From assembly GCA_017481825.1 (NCBI GenBank), contig JAFUOR010000103.1, forward strand, positions 1 through 36,418: 36,418 nt of DNA. Direction: 5' to 3'. Made by a program: the position numbers and the translations under genes. This DNA is from Clostridia bacterium. GTDB taxonomy: Bacteria > Bacillota > Clostridia > Christensenellales > Aristaeellaceae. Under the pieces are notes generated by a model, which was not told the origin of the DNA, searched no databases, and saw only the letters and a program-made list of their open reading frames with translations. How positions within the stretch are numbered: the stretch's first letter is position 1; each line of letters starts with the position of its first letter. Shown here piece by piece: positions 19,705 to 27,908 of this stretch.

Positions 19705-22045
19705 ACAAAGCAAGCTTCTTTTCCTTGACGGCGCGATGGGCACGATGCTCCAGCGTGCCGGTGGCATGCGCCCCGGCGAGCTGCCGGAGCTGCTGGCCCT
19801 GACCAACCCGCAGCTGCTGACGGACATCCACCGCCAGTACATTGATGCGGGCAGTCAGGTGATCTACGCCAACACCTTTGGCGCCAACCGCAAAAAGCTG
19901 GCCAAGTATGGACACACGGTTGAGGAGGTCGTCTCCGCTGCCGTGAGAGCCGCGAAGGAGGCCTGCGAGGGCACAGCGGCGAAGGTCGCCATCGATATCG
20001 GCCCCCTGGGCGAGCTGCTCGCACCCCTGGGCACGCTGCCCTTTGAAGACGCCGTATCCATGTTTGCCCAAGTCGCCTCCGCCGGCGAAAGAGCCGGGGC
20101 TGACCTTGCCGTGATCGAAACGATGACCGATCTGTACGAGGCCAAGGCGGCCTTGCTGGCAGTGAAGGAATCCACCTCCCTGCCCGTCATGGTCACGATG
20201 ACCTTTGACGCCAGCGGCCGCACCTTCACCGGCTGCACGGTGGCCTCCATGGCCAAAACGCTGGAGGGCCTGGGCGCGGACGCCATCGGCCTGAACTGCT
20301 CCCTGGGCCCGGCGCAGCTGCTGCCCATCCTGCAGGAGCTGTGCCGCAGCACGCGCCTGCCGGTGATCGCCAAACCCAATGCTGGCCTTCCCGACCCGGT
20401 GGACGGGCATTACGACCTTTCCCCCGGGGATTTTGCCCAGGCCATGGCCCAGGCCGTCCAGGCCGGTGTGAGCATCGTGGGCGGCTGCTGCGGCACGGAT
20501 CCCGCCTACATCCGCGCCCTGCATGAAAGGGTGGCGGGCATGATCCCCGGCAAGCGCGAATATGTGCCTGTCAGCATGGTGTGCACGCCCACGACCCCCG
20601 TTGCCATCAGCGGCGTGCGCGTCATTGGCGAGCGCATCAACCCCACGGGCAAGAAGCGCTTCCAGCAGGCGCTGCTCTCGGGCGATCTGGACTACATCGT
20701 CGATGTTGCCATCGCCCAGGAGGACGCAGGCGCGCAGATTCTGGACGTGAATGTAGGCTTCCCCGGCGTGGATGAGGTAACCATGCTGCCCCGCGTGGTG
20801 CAGAAACTCCAGGAGGCCGTATCACTGCCCCTACAGCTGGATTCCTCCAACGCGGATGCCCTGGAGGCAGGGTTGCGCGTATACAACGGCAAGGCTGCGG
20901 TGAATTCCGTCAACGGCGACGGGAAGGTGCTGGAGCGCGTGCTGCCCATCGTGAAGAAATACGGCGCAGCGGTGGTTGGCCTGACGCTGGACGAGGATGG
21001 CCTGCCCACCACGGCGACTCAGCGCGTGGCCATCGCCCGGCGCATTCTGGACGCGGCGCTTGATGCAGGCATCCCCCGCGAGGACGTGTGGATCGACTGC
21101 CTTACCCTGACCGTATCGGCCCAGCAGGATCAGGCTGAAGCCACGCTGGAGGCCGTGCGCCGTGTAACGCAGGAGCTGAATTTGCGCACGGTGCTGGGCG
21201 TATCAAACATCTCCTTCGGCCTGCCCAACCGGCTGCTGATGACCCAGACCTTCCTGATCCGCGCCATGTCCGCGGGCCTGACGCTGCCCATCATCAACCC
21301 CAACCAGAAGGAGATCATGGACGCAGTTGCCGCCTTCCGCGTGCTGAGTGGCGAGGACGAAAGCTGCCAGCGCTACGTCGCCCGCTTTGCCTCCGTCGTC
21401 CCCACCCCGTCATCTCCCGCTTCCCAATCCCGGACGCTGCATTTGACCGAAGCCATCATCCGCGGTCTGAAAGCCGACGCCGCCCGCCTGGCCAAGGAGG
21501 CCCTTACCTCCGCCACCGGCCTTGAGCTGGTCGAGGGCCACCTCATCCCCGCGCTGGACAAGGTCGGCGCGGATTATGAGAAGGGCGTGGCCTTCCTGCC
21601 CCAGCTGCTCAGCGCAGCCCAGGCCGCCCAGGCGGTGTTCAGCGTCATTCAGGACAGCATGGGCGAGGGCGAGGCGGTCAAGAAGGAGCGCGTCATCATC
21701 GCCACCGTCAAGGGCGATATCCATGATATCGGCAAGAACATCGTCAAGACGGTGATGGCCAACTACGGCTACGAGGTGATCGACCTGGGCCGCGATGTGC
21801 CGCCGGAGACCATCGTTCAGGCGGCGGTGGAGCAAAACGTCCGCCTGGTGGGGCTCTCGGCGCTGATGACCACCACCCTGCCCGCGATGGAGGAAACCGT
21901 GCGCCAGCTCCGTCAGCTGCCTGAGCCCCCTGCCATCATGCTGGGCGGCGCCGTGGTCACGCCGGATTATGCCGCCCATCTGAACGCTTACTACGCCAAG
22001 GACGCCAAAGCCGCGGTGGAAATCGCCCGCCAGGTGCTCAACTGA
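19694..22045 (+). CDS. metH: cobalamin-dependent methionine synthase without activation domain
   Basis: 783 residues, GTG start inside the end of the preceding gene. Domain 1 (1-290) is the homocysteine S-methyltransferase barrel with zinc ligands Cys202 (GLNCSLGP) and Cys265-Cys266 (GGCCGTDP). Domain 2 (about 305-560) is the methyltetrahydrofolate barrel with VIGERINPTGKK (310-321) and NVGFPG. Domain 3 (about 585-783) is the helical cap plus cobalamin domain with DIHDIGKNI (675-683), where His677 is the lower cobalt ligand, and the later GLSALMTTT and GGAVV loops. The fourth domain, present in the 1200-residue E. coli enzyme, is supplied by the neighbouring gene. The enzyme makes methionine from homocysteine. 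All catalytic elements are present. Confidence 0.95.
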   Translation: MVFEQSKLLFLDGAMGTMLQRAGGMRPGELPELLALTNPQLLTDIHRQYIDAGSQVIYANTFGANRKKLAKYGHTVEEVVSAAVRAAKEACEGTAAKVAIDIGPLGELLAPLGTLPFEDAVSMFAQVASAGERAGADLAVIETMTDLYEAKAALLAVKESTSLPVMVTMTFDASGRTFTGCTVASMAKTLEGLGADAIGLNCSLGPAQLLPILQELCRSTRLPVIAKPNAGLPDPVDGHYDLSPGDFAQAMAQAVQAGVSIVGGCCGTDPAYIRALHERVAGMIPGKREYVPVSMVCTPTTPVAISGVRVIGERINPTGKKRFQQALLSGDLDYIVDVAIAQEDAGAQILDVNVGFPGVDEVTMLPRVVQKLQEAVSLPLQLDSSNADALEAGLRVYNGKAAVNSVNGDGKVLERVLPIVKKYGAAVVGLTLDEDGLPTTATQRVAIARRILDAALDAGIPREDVWIDCLTLTVSAQQDQAEATLEAVRRVTQELNLRTVLGVSNISFGLPNRLLMTQTFLIRAMSAGLTLPIINPNQKEIMDAVAAFRVLSGEDESCQRYVARFASVVPTPSSPASQSRTLHLTEAIIRGLKADAARLAKEALTSATGLELVEGHLIPALDKVGADYEKGVAFLPQLLSAAQAAQAVFSVIQDSMGEGEAVKKERVIIATVKGDIHDIGKNIVKTVMANYGYEVIDLGRDVPPETIVQAAVEQNVRLVGLSALMTTTLPAMEETVRQLRQLPEPPAIMLGGAVVTPDYAAHLNAYYAKDAKAAVEIARQVLN

Positions 22046-22067
22046 CGATCATATGAGGTGAAGACCG

Positions 22068-23027
22068 ATGCCCATCAAAATCCCCAACGACCTTCCCGCC
22101 GCCGCCAAGCTGCGGAGCGAGAACATCTTCGTCATGCCCATGAACCGCGCCACGACCCAGGACATCCGTCCCCTGCGCATCCTGCTTTTGAACCTGATGC
22201 CCACCAAGATCGCCACGGAAACCCAGCTGGCACGCCTTCTTGGCAACACGCCCCTGCAGGTGGAGCTGGATCTGCTGATGGTGCAGGGCCATGTGAGCAA
22301 GAATACCTCCGCCGAGCACATGCTGGCCTTCTACAAGACCTTCGATCAGGTGCAGGCAAACACCTACGACGGCATGATCATCACCGGCGCGCCGGTGGAG
22401 CAGCTGCCCTTTGAGGAGGTTGACTACTGGGATGAGCTGTGCGAGATTTTCGAGTGGACAAAGACCCACGTGACCTCGACCTTCCACATCTGCTGGGGGG
22501 CGCAGGCGGGGCTGTACTATCACTGGGGCATTCCCAAGAAGCAGCTCCCCAGGAAGCTCTCCGGCGTGTACCGCCACAGGGTAACCCACCGCAACTCCAT
22601 CCTCTTCCGCGGCTTTGACGATACCTTCATGGTGCCCCAGAGCCGCTACACCACGGTGGAAAAGGAGGACATCCTCCAACGCCCCGAGCTCAAGATCCTC
22701 GCCGAATCCGACGAGGCAGGCGTCTACGCCATCTCCACCCACGGCGGACGCCAGGTCTTCATCACCGGTCATAGCGAGTATGACGCGGACACGCTGCTGG
22801 GCGAGTATCTGCGCGATGTGAAGGCCGGCATCAACCCGGATATTCCCGTGAATTACTTCCCCGATGACGACGATACAAAGGAGCCCATCTGCACCTGGCG
22901 CTCCAGCGCGAATCTGCTGTACTGCAACTGGCTGAACTACTTTGTGTACCAGTCCACGCCCTATGATCTGACCAAGGTGGGGCTTGTGGTCATGGACGAT
23001 GCGAAGACGCTGCATGACAATGCGTGA
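22068..23027 (+). CDS. metA: homoserine O-acyltransferase MetA, predicted acetyl-CoA type
   Basis: A 319-residue enzyme, ATG 22068 behind GAGGTG, 22 bases after metH. The fold is a class I glutamine amidotransferase-like one, with nucleophile Cys142 in [16 protein letters not shown] and the His/Glu pair in GHSEYD near 235-237. Residue 111 in the ITGAPVE motif is Glu. In studied family members Glu at this place goes with acetyl-CoA use and Gly with succinyl-CoA use, so the product should be O-acetylhomoserine although many databases name the family succinyltransferase. It commits homoserine to methionine in the same operon as the last step. The sulfurylation step (MetY/MetB) is not in the window. 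Confidence 0.92.
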   Translation: MPIKIPNDLPAAAKLRSENIFVMPMNRATTQDIRPLRILLLNLMPTKIATETQLARLLGNTPLQVELDLLMVQGHVSKNTSAEHMLAFYKTFDQVQANTYDGMIITGAPVEQLPFEEVDYWDELCEIFEWTKTHVTSTFHICWGAQAGLYYHWGIPKKQLPRKLSGVYRHRVTHRNSILFRGFDDTFMVPQSRYTTVEKEDILQRPELKILAESDEAGVYAISTHGGRQVFITGHSEYDADTLLGEYLRDVKAGINPDIPVNYFPDDDDTKEPICTWRSSANLLYCNWLNYFVYQSTPYDLTKVGLVVMDDAKTLHDNA

Positions 23028-23039
23028 GAAATACGCCTT

Positions 23040-23148
23040 GTGACCTCCCCTCCGTCTCCGGAGGCATGGCACGACGTTAAGCAGCAATCCATCTCATCCG
23101 ACCTCGCGTTCCACTCGGCTGCCTTCCCCCTCAAGGGGAAGGCTTTTT
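23040..23148 (+). terminator. methionine operon terminator built from a dispersed repeat
   Basis: The hairpin GCCTTCCCC (23121-23129)/GGGGAAGGC (23135-23143) with TTTTT (23144-23148) is an intrinsic terminator. The preceding 23089-23120 with CTCATCCGACCTCGCGTTC is the reverse complement of the family 2 element seen at 14.99 and 17.65 kb. Confidence 0.8.
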
Positions 23149-23330
23149 ATTTTGCCGCACACAAAAAGCGGCGCAGGACTGATCATCCTGCACCGCACGG
23201 GGGCAAAAGTCACGCACTCAGTCAACGCAATTCGCCGTCGGCAGACTGCCAATCGAAAATCGGCGACATGGGATGCGTTCTGATGAAACAGTATTCAGTG
23301 GTTTTCAGTGCGGTACAGCTTCGGTCATAC

Positions 23331-23850
23331 CGTTTTTGCATTCTGTACGCTTTGCAGCAGGCTGGTGAGAAGAATGCCTATGTAGTTGTAGCTGATCTCG
23401 ATTCCTGCACATGGCGACCACTGCTCTTGTCAGGAGCGTGAACGTATATCTGCATCGATGATCTTCTTGCTGGTGTCCTTCTCATAGAACTCGTTGATGA
23501 TGTTCAGGAATGGCGTGAAGTCATTGTCCTGCTGGTTGACGCTGTCCACACCGCTGTTGACAGCAATGAAGCGGATATTGTGCTTGGGAAACATCACTTC
23601 GGTGTAGAAGCCAACCTCCAGGTAGTTGCGTCCGATGCGGTTCATGTCTTTTGCAAGGATGATGCCGATCTGACCTGCTTCAACCAGCAAGATCATCCGC
23701 TGCCAGTCGGGGGCGGTTGACGTTCGCGCCGGAGTAACCGTCGTCAATGAAGCATTGGTGCACAATTTTCGTGCAGCAGTGCGCGTATGTTTCGTAAACA
23801 TCACGCAGAATAGCCGCACACTTTGTGTGCGATCAATGAGCTTGGGCTGC
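23331..23850 (-). pseudogene. serine recombinase remnant (large resolvase/Tn-type), disrupted
   Basis: On the minus strand, VFIDD-like FIDDGYSGANVNRP is followed, after a one-base frameshift in a C5 run near 23710, by DWQRMILLVEAGQIGIILAKD, then DMNRIGRNYLEVGFYTEVMF and FTPFLNIINEFYEKDTSKK. These are hallmarks of large serine recombinases of mobile elements. The catalytic-serine N-terminus is missing. At 23442-23444 there is a TGA stop, and in the same frame a short end piece (IEISYNYIG, 23331-23415) follows that looks like the protein's C-terminus. The whole middle is therefore deleted. It lies between the methionine operon and the decaying end of the CRISPR array and is a relic of a mobile element that entered this locus. 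Confidence 0.75.
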
Positions 23851-24004
23851 TACCCAACAAGCGAGTATGTAGATTCGACTATCCACATGCATTGCTTGCG
23901 ACACCCCACAGGATATATAAAGATGCTGTGGGAAAACAATTTTCTTGTTAATAGAGATGGTCATATGTTACATTATGAGCAATCGAATTGAACCTACGGG
24001 TGAA

Positions 24005-24745
24005 ATTTCAATATACTCACCCCGAGTAAGGTGGGACGCAGAGGTGCTGCAATGCACCCTTAACGTTGTTGGCGGGGTGGGACGAAGATGACTATGGCAT
24101 GATCGACGGCATCCTATTTCAATCCACCCACCCGGGCGGGTGGGACACGGGCTGGCTTTGATCTGCTTTTTGCATTCCTCATTTCAATCCACCTACCCCG
24201 GGCGGGGTGGGACCGGATTGAGCTGGACATCCTCAACAACTTCAAATTTCAATCCACCCACCCCGGGCGGGGTGGGACTTGTCGATCCAGCCATACAGGT
24301 TGCCCTCCACATTTCAATCCACCCACCCCGGGCGGGGTGGGACAGACCTGGCCGCTGGACAGGCTCATCCCCTACGAATTTCAATCCACCCACCCCGGGC
24401 GGGGTGGGACATTGCAGCTCCTGCGCCTTTGCGCGCAGCTCTTTATTTCAATCCACCCACCCCGGGCGGGGTGGGTCCGGCAATGCGGGCCAGGTAAGCG
24501 GCGTCGCAGCATTTCAATCCACCCACCCCGGGCGGGGTGGGACGCTGCCACGCTCACTGGGCGCAGCTCGCGATGACCGAATTTCAATCCACCCACCCCG
24601 GGCGGGGTGGGACCGAGGCGGCACACGTTGCCGATGTCCTTGCAAAATTTCAATCCACCCACCCCGGGCGGGGTGGGACGCGGGAACAAAATGGTGTCAG
24701 CCTCCATCTGCTATTTCAATCCACCCACCCCGGGCGGGGTGGGAC
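24005..24745 (-). CRISPR. type I-C CRISPR array, 10 near-identical repeats plus 2 decayed ones
   Basis: The 33-base repeat, in crRNA sense (minus strand), starts GTCCCACCCC, has a central GCCCGGGGTGGG and ends GTGGATTGAAAT, the classic I-C 3' end. Good repeats start at 24116 (31 bases), 24181, 24246, 24311, 24378, 24445, 24511, 24581, 24647 and 24713. Spacers are 32-37 bases. The 24181 and 24445 copies have one mismatch each. Beyond 24116 lie a 13-base half repeat (24071-24083) and a 33-base repeat with seven mismatches (24005-24037), as expected for the old, leader-distal end. The array lies downstream of cas2 in the same direction, so the leader is at 24746-24921. No spacer was seen to match other parts of this window by eye. 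Confidence 0.97.
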
Positions 24746-24921
24746 AGCAGAAGTGACGGACAATCGATGTGAAGGATTGTCCACTTCTGACAAAAAGAAT
24801 CCATCGGTCTCCATTTTCGTTCACTATCGTTCTTCAAACAACAGCGATTCGTCGTTGGTATACTATGCATTCCGGGTGCGAACCGCCCCAACCCTTTATG
24901 CTTACTGTCACTTCGCACCCA
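24746..24921 (-). promoter_or_regulatory. CRISPR leader with long stem-loop next to the first repeat
   Basis: The 176 bases between the cas2 stop and the first repeat hold no gene. Right at the repeat border there is a stem of 15 pairs with a 3-base bulge: CAGAAGTG (24748-24755) with CACTTCTG (24782-24789), and GACAATC (24759-24765) with GATTGTC (24775-24781). The remainder is AT-richer than the genes. Array transcription is expected to start here. No clear -35/-10 pair was assigned. Confidence 0.65.
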
Positions 24922-25212
24922 TTAAAGGATGAGATCGCCTTCGACGTCGAACGTTTCTTTTGCACCGATATGCGAGACCTTGTTCTGATAGTTGTTGCCA
25001 AGGACATAGAAGCGCAGGCTGTCACAATTAATATCGATGAGCTGCTCCAGCTCGTGCTTGAGAAGCTTGTACTGGCTGTTGTCAAGCACACACTCAAATA
25101 CAGAGTTCTGCACCCGTGTCCCATGGGCGACGCACTTCTTGGCGACGGTACGCAGGCGTCGCTTACCGGCGGATGTCGTTGTGTTAACATCGTAAGTGAT
25201 CAAAACAAGCAT
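24922..25212 (-). CDS. cas2: Cas2, type I-C (adaptation endoribonuclease-fold protein)
   Basis: A 96-residue ferredoxin-fold protein with the family start MLVLITYDVNT (Asp8 being the conserved metal residue), RLRTVAKKCVAHGTRVQNSVFE and the C-terminal strand FDVEGDLIL as in I-C Cas2. The length is normal. Cas2 works only as the bridge of the Cas1-Cas2 integrase in spacer acquisition. Here no intact cas1 or cas4 accompanies it, so it would be an orphan unless another locus supplies Cas1. The ATG at 25212 lies 15 bases after the stop of the cas1 remnant, reflecting the former cas1-cas2 spacing. The sequence shows no decay of its own. Confidence 0.95.
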   Translation of the reverse strand: MLVLITYDVNTTTSAGKRRLRTVAKKCVAHGTRVQNSVFECVLDNSQYKLLKHELEQLIDINCDSLRFYVLGNNYQNKVSHIGAKETFDVEGDLIL

Positions 25213-25227
25213 TTCCTCACCTTCACC

Positions 25228-25293
25228 TCATTTCCACAGAAAAGGTGGGTAGGCAAAGTGCTGCAAGCCGGAAAGCTGTAATAGCTCGCGGGG
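25228..25293 (-). pseudogene. cas1 C-terminal remnant marking a cas4-cas1 deletion
   Basis: Between cas7 and cas2 one frame on the minus strand reads about 20 codons ending in FAYPPFLWK and a TGA at 25230-25228. 'YPPFLWK' is the usual C-terminal end of I-C Cas1. The order in intact I-C loci is cas7-cas4-cas1-cas2. Here cas7 ends at 25298 and this scrap begins a few bases later, so cas4 and all but the last part of cas1 (roughly 1.6 kb by usual gene sizes) are gone. No start codon or ribosome site is suitable for translating it. Identification rests on the short tail plus the position exactly where cas1 should end. Confidence 0.8.
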
Positions 25294-25297
25294 CACA

Positions 25298-26137
25298 TCA
25301 CATGCCCTCGATCACTTCGCAGGCCAGACCGGGCAGCTCGTCCAGCTGGATGTCATAGTCCTCCACCGACGCAGCGGCGGTGACATCGGCCTTCGCCGAC
25401 ACCTTCAGCAACCGATGCACCTTTGCGGAGGAATACTGCCCGTCTTTGCAGTTGTGCTCCCACCAGTACACCCGTACCACCTCCATGGAGCCATCGGGCC
25501 GGGCGGCGGAAGCGTCGTTGACAAACAGCGTACGCAGGGCTTCCTTCACCACCAGGGCATCCTCCTGGGAGAAGCCGGTCTTTTCAGCCAGCTGCACATT
25601 GATGGAGCCCTTCACCTGATACAGACCGAAGCGCACGAAGTGCTTCATGCCCATGGTGTCGCTGCCACGGTCGGCCCCGTTCTTGCGTTCACCGCTGACG
25701 CTCTTGGTGATCTGCATGGAGTAGGCATCCACCGGATCAATGCTGACAGCCTGATGGATGGATACCGGGCCGCGCACGCCCACAGAGGCACATCCGAAGC
25801 CCTTGAAAGCGAACACCTGGCCGAAGGAACGCACATCCAGCCATTTTTCGCAGGCAGTGCAGGCAAATTCATCTTGGGATTTGATCTTCTCCAGGAACTT
25901 GGCACGGTCCTTCAAACTGAGGAAACCGTCGTCCGCCCGGTCGTCGGACTGCACGAAGATCTCATGCCCCAGATCCTGCATCCTGTTACGTATCTTGCGC
26001 TTGATGCACACATCGGACATTTCACCAAAGCCCTTGTAGTCCGTGCGGGGACGATTGCCGTTGAGGGGATCGCCATTGGGGTTGGCGTTGGTAACGGAAA
26101 TCAGCACAGCAAAGTCGATCTTCTTGTCAAGCTTCAT
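25298..26137 (-). CDS. cas7: Cas7 (Csd2), type I-C Cascade backbone
   Basis: A 279-residue RNA-binding RAMP protein. The N-terminal VLISVTNANPNGDPLNGNRPRTD (about 12-34) is the family hallmark, followed by the FGQVFAFKG and GPVSIHQAVSIDPV segments and a final strand region. Several copies wrap the crRNA spacer in the type I-C Cascade. Length is normal (about 280-290) and no frameshift is seen, up to a native-looking stop at 25298. Its start overlaps the end of cas8c by 11 bases. It is the last gene before the deletion, which removed the following genes but not cas7. Confidence 0.95.
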   Translation of the reverse strand: MKLDKKIDFAVLISVTNANPNGDPLNGNRPRTDYKGFGEMSDVCIKRKIRNRMQDLGHEIFVQSDDRADDGFLSLKDRAKFLEKIKSQDEFACTACEKWLDVRSFGQVFAFKGFGCASVGVRGPVSIHQAVSIDPVDAYSMQITKSVSGERKNGADRGSDTMGMKHFVRFGLYQVKGSINVQLAEKTGFSQEDALVVKEALRTLFVNDASAARPDGSMEVVRVYWWEHNCKDGQYSSAKVHRLLKVSAKADVTAAASVEDYDIQLDELPGLACEVIEGM

Positions 26138-27908
26138 CGGTATGTTCCTCCGTTTCTTCGGTTTCCTTCTTGGTGTAAAGCGCGCTCTTTTGCAGATAGT
26201 AGCCGGGGAGATAGCTTTCGGTCAGGGGGGTGCCGTAATCTTCGGGTTCTTTGAGCGACAGGTGGAGCTGCTCCATGATCTCGCCAATCAGCCGCTCATA
26301 CTTTGTGCGGAGACCCATGTGCAGACGAGGATAATAGGCATTTTTGAGCTGCTCCATGATGACCATGAATGCATAGCCAGGGCGCTTAACGAACACGGAC
26401 TGCATGCGGATCGCATTGGGTTCCCGTTTTTCGTCTGCGTTATAGGTGTCTCGCTCGATCTTCTCCATCACGGCCAGCAAACGGCCCCACTGATAGCTTC
26501 GATCCTTCCGTTCGGGTTCCAGTGCCAATTTGAATTCCCCCTTCTGATGGTCGATATAGTATTTCTGTATGGCTGCACAGGTGATGCACAGCAGCTTGTT
26601 GCGGTTGGTCTTGCTGTAAATCTGGAGATTGCCTGCCTTGGCCACCAGGGCTTGCATGATGTCCAGCGGGAATGCAGCCTGATCGATGCGGCAGGAAAGC
26701 AAGCGCTGCATCTGAGGGGCAACGAGCTTTTCGTCCGGCTCCACCTTGCCAGCCTCACCGCGCGGCGTTCCGAAGGCAAAGGCAATGATGCTATACAATA
26801 GCGGTGATTGTACACCGTGGTAGTCATCCTTCCAGCAACAGGTCTCGTCCCAGCGGGCCAGGCGTTCCAGGAAGTCTGAGCCAAGCATTTCATTGTAGTA
26901 GGTGATAGCAAGGCGACCGGTGGTGGCCGCATCAAAGGCGGCGATGATCACCTGCTCCTCGGGCTGCCATTCATCACGATAGCCTGCCAGCTTGCGCCGA
27001 AGATCTTCGCGGTAGCTGTTGTAATCGGGCAAGACTTCCTCTTCCTCAAACTGAAAGTGAAAGGGCAGCGTGGGCTTGGGAACGGTGTGGCCCTGGGGGT
27101 TCCAACAGACAAAGGCGCGGCCGCCCTGGGTCGTGCCCTGAGTGCTGATGAGCCATTTGAGGGCGTTATGGGCCTTCTGTGAAGCGAGGTAGCCCACGGA
27201 TGCGGCCTCTTCCGGCTCGGCAAAGCGTCCGCGGTAGGTGAAGTTGGCGGAGTCGTTTGCGGATATGATCTTCGCGTTGCCATTGAGGGAAAATGCTCCT
27301 TTGAGGTGCTGCCAGGTGATGTGTGTATCCTCGCCTGTCAGCATACAAAGATTTGTTTTCCCCTGCTTTTGCGACAGATAGTAAGAGGAATAAGCCTTCA
27401 TCAAAGCCACATCCTCCCACACGGCAGTATTGTCGTCAATGCCCAGTCCAACCACGCGCCAGCAGATCATGTCCTTTTCTTTGTCGGTGGACAGCCCTGC
27501 GTTGGTCAGGTCGTCGCGCAACGTGCGCTGCCGGACATAGACCAAAACTGCCCTGGCTTTCGGGTGTACATAGTCTGTCTGACACCACTGCGTCAGGCCG
27601 TTGATATATAAGTCAAACTTGACCTCATCGTCCCCCAGCAGATAGCCCAGCTGCTCGCAAAGCGGGTGAGCTGCAGGACTGCTTGTCCGGCCCGAGGATT
27701 CCTCCGTCACCGGAATGATGATTTTCCTATCCTTGTCGGCAAGTTTTGCTCCAATAAACTGCCCCTCGGCATTGATGGTAACCTCAATCTGCGCCTTGGT
27801 CACCATGTGGCCGATGGGAGCCAGAGGTTCTTCCTTGCCCTCTTCATAGATGCCCACAAGACCTTCCATGACCTCGTAGGTTTCAAGCGCCTTTTGCAAA
27901 AGTCCCAT
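26127..27908 (-). CDS. cas8c: Cas8c (Csd1), type I-C Cascade large subunit
   Basis: A 593-residue protein, normal for the family (about 560-620). Recognisable segments are the N-terminal LLQKALETYEVMEG region, VYVRQRTLRDDLTNAGL-like stretch, NLCMLTGEDTHITWQHLKG (Cys-containing conserved block), KIISANDSANFTYRGRF and NALKWLISTQGTTQGGRAFVCW. Cas8c recognises the PAM and recruits Cas3. In type I-C an internal start can also give the small subunit Cas11c from the 3' part of this gene; whether that site is used here was not resolved. It is joined to cas5c by a TGATG overlap. It appears intact. Confidence 0.94.
   Translation of the reverse strand: MGLLQKALETYEVMEGLVGIYEEGKEEPLAPIGHMVTKAQIEVTINAEGQFIGAKLADKDRKIIIPVTEESSGRTSSPAAHPLCEQLGYLLGDDEVKFDLYINGLTQWCQTDYVHPKARAVLVYVRQRTLRDDLTNAGLSTDKEKDMICWRVVGLGIDDNTAVWEDVALMKAYSSYYLSQKQGKTNLCMLTGEDTHITWQHLKGAFSLNGNAKIISANDSANFTYRGRFAEPEEAASVGYLASQKAHNALKWLISTQGTTQGGRAFVCWNPQGHTVPKPTLPFHFQFEEEEVLPDYNSYREDLRRKLAGYRDEWQPEEQVIIAAFDAATTGRLAITYYNEMLGSDFLERLARWDETCCWKDDYHGVQSPLLYSIIAFAFGTPRGEAGKVEPDEKLVAPQMQRLLSCRIDQAAFPLDIMQALVAKAGNLQIYSKTNRNKLLCITCAAIQKYYIDHQKGEFKLALEPERKDRSYQWGRLLAVMEKIERDTYNADEKREPNAIRMQSVFVKRPGYAFMVIMEQLKNAYYPRLHMGLRTKYERLIGEIMEQLHLSLKEPEDYGTPLTESYLPGYYLQKSALYTKKETEETEEHTDEA

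Noticed and set aside
24147..24712. Spacers targeting the prophage in this window (self-targeting)
   Set aside because: By eye no spacer matched any phage gene here. A proper search of the genome is needed, so no claim is made.
24140..24772. A 210-residue plus-strand reading frame with repeated 'ISIHPPRAGWD'-like blocks
   Set aside because: It is the translation of the CRISPR repeats and spacers. The frame has no ribosome site and runs against the direction of array transcription.
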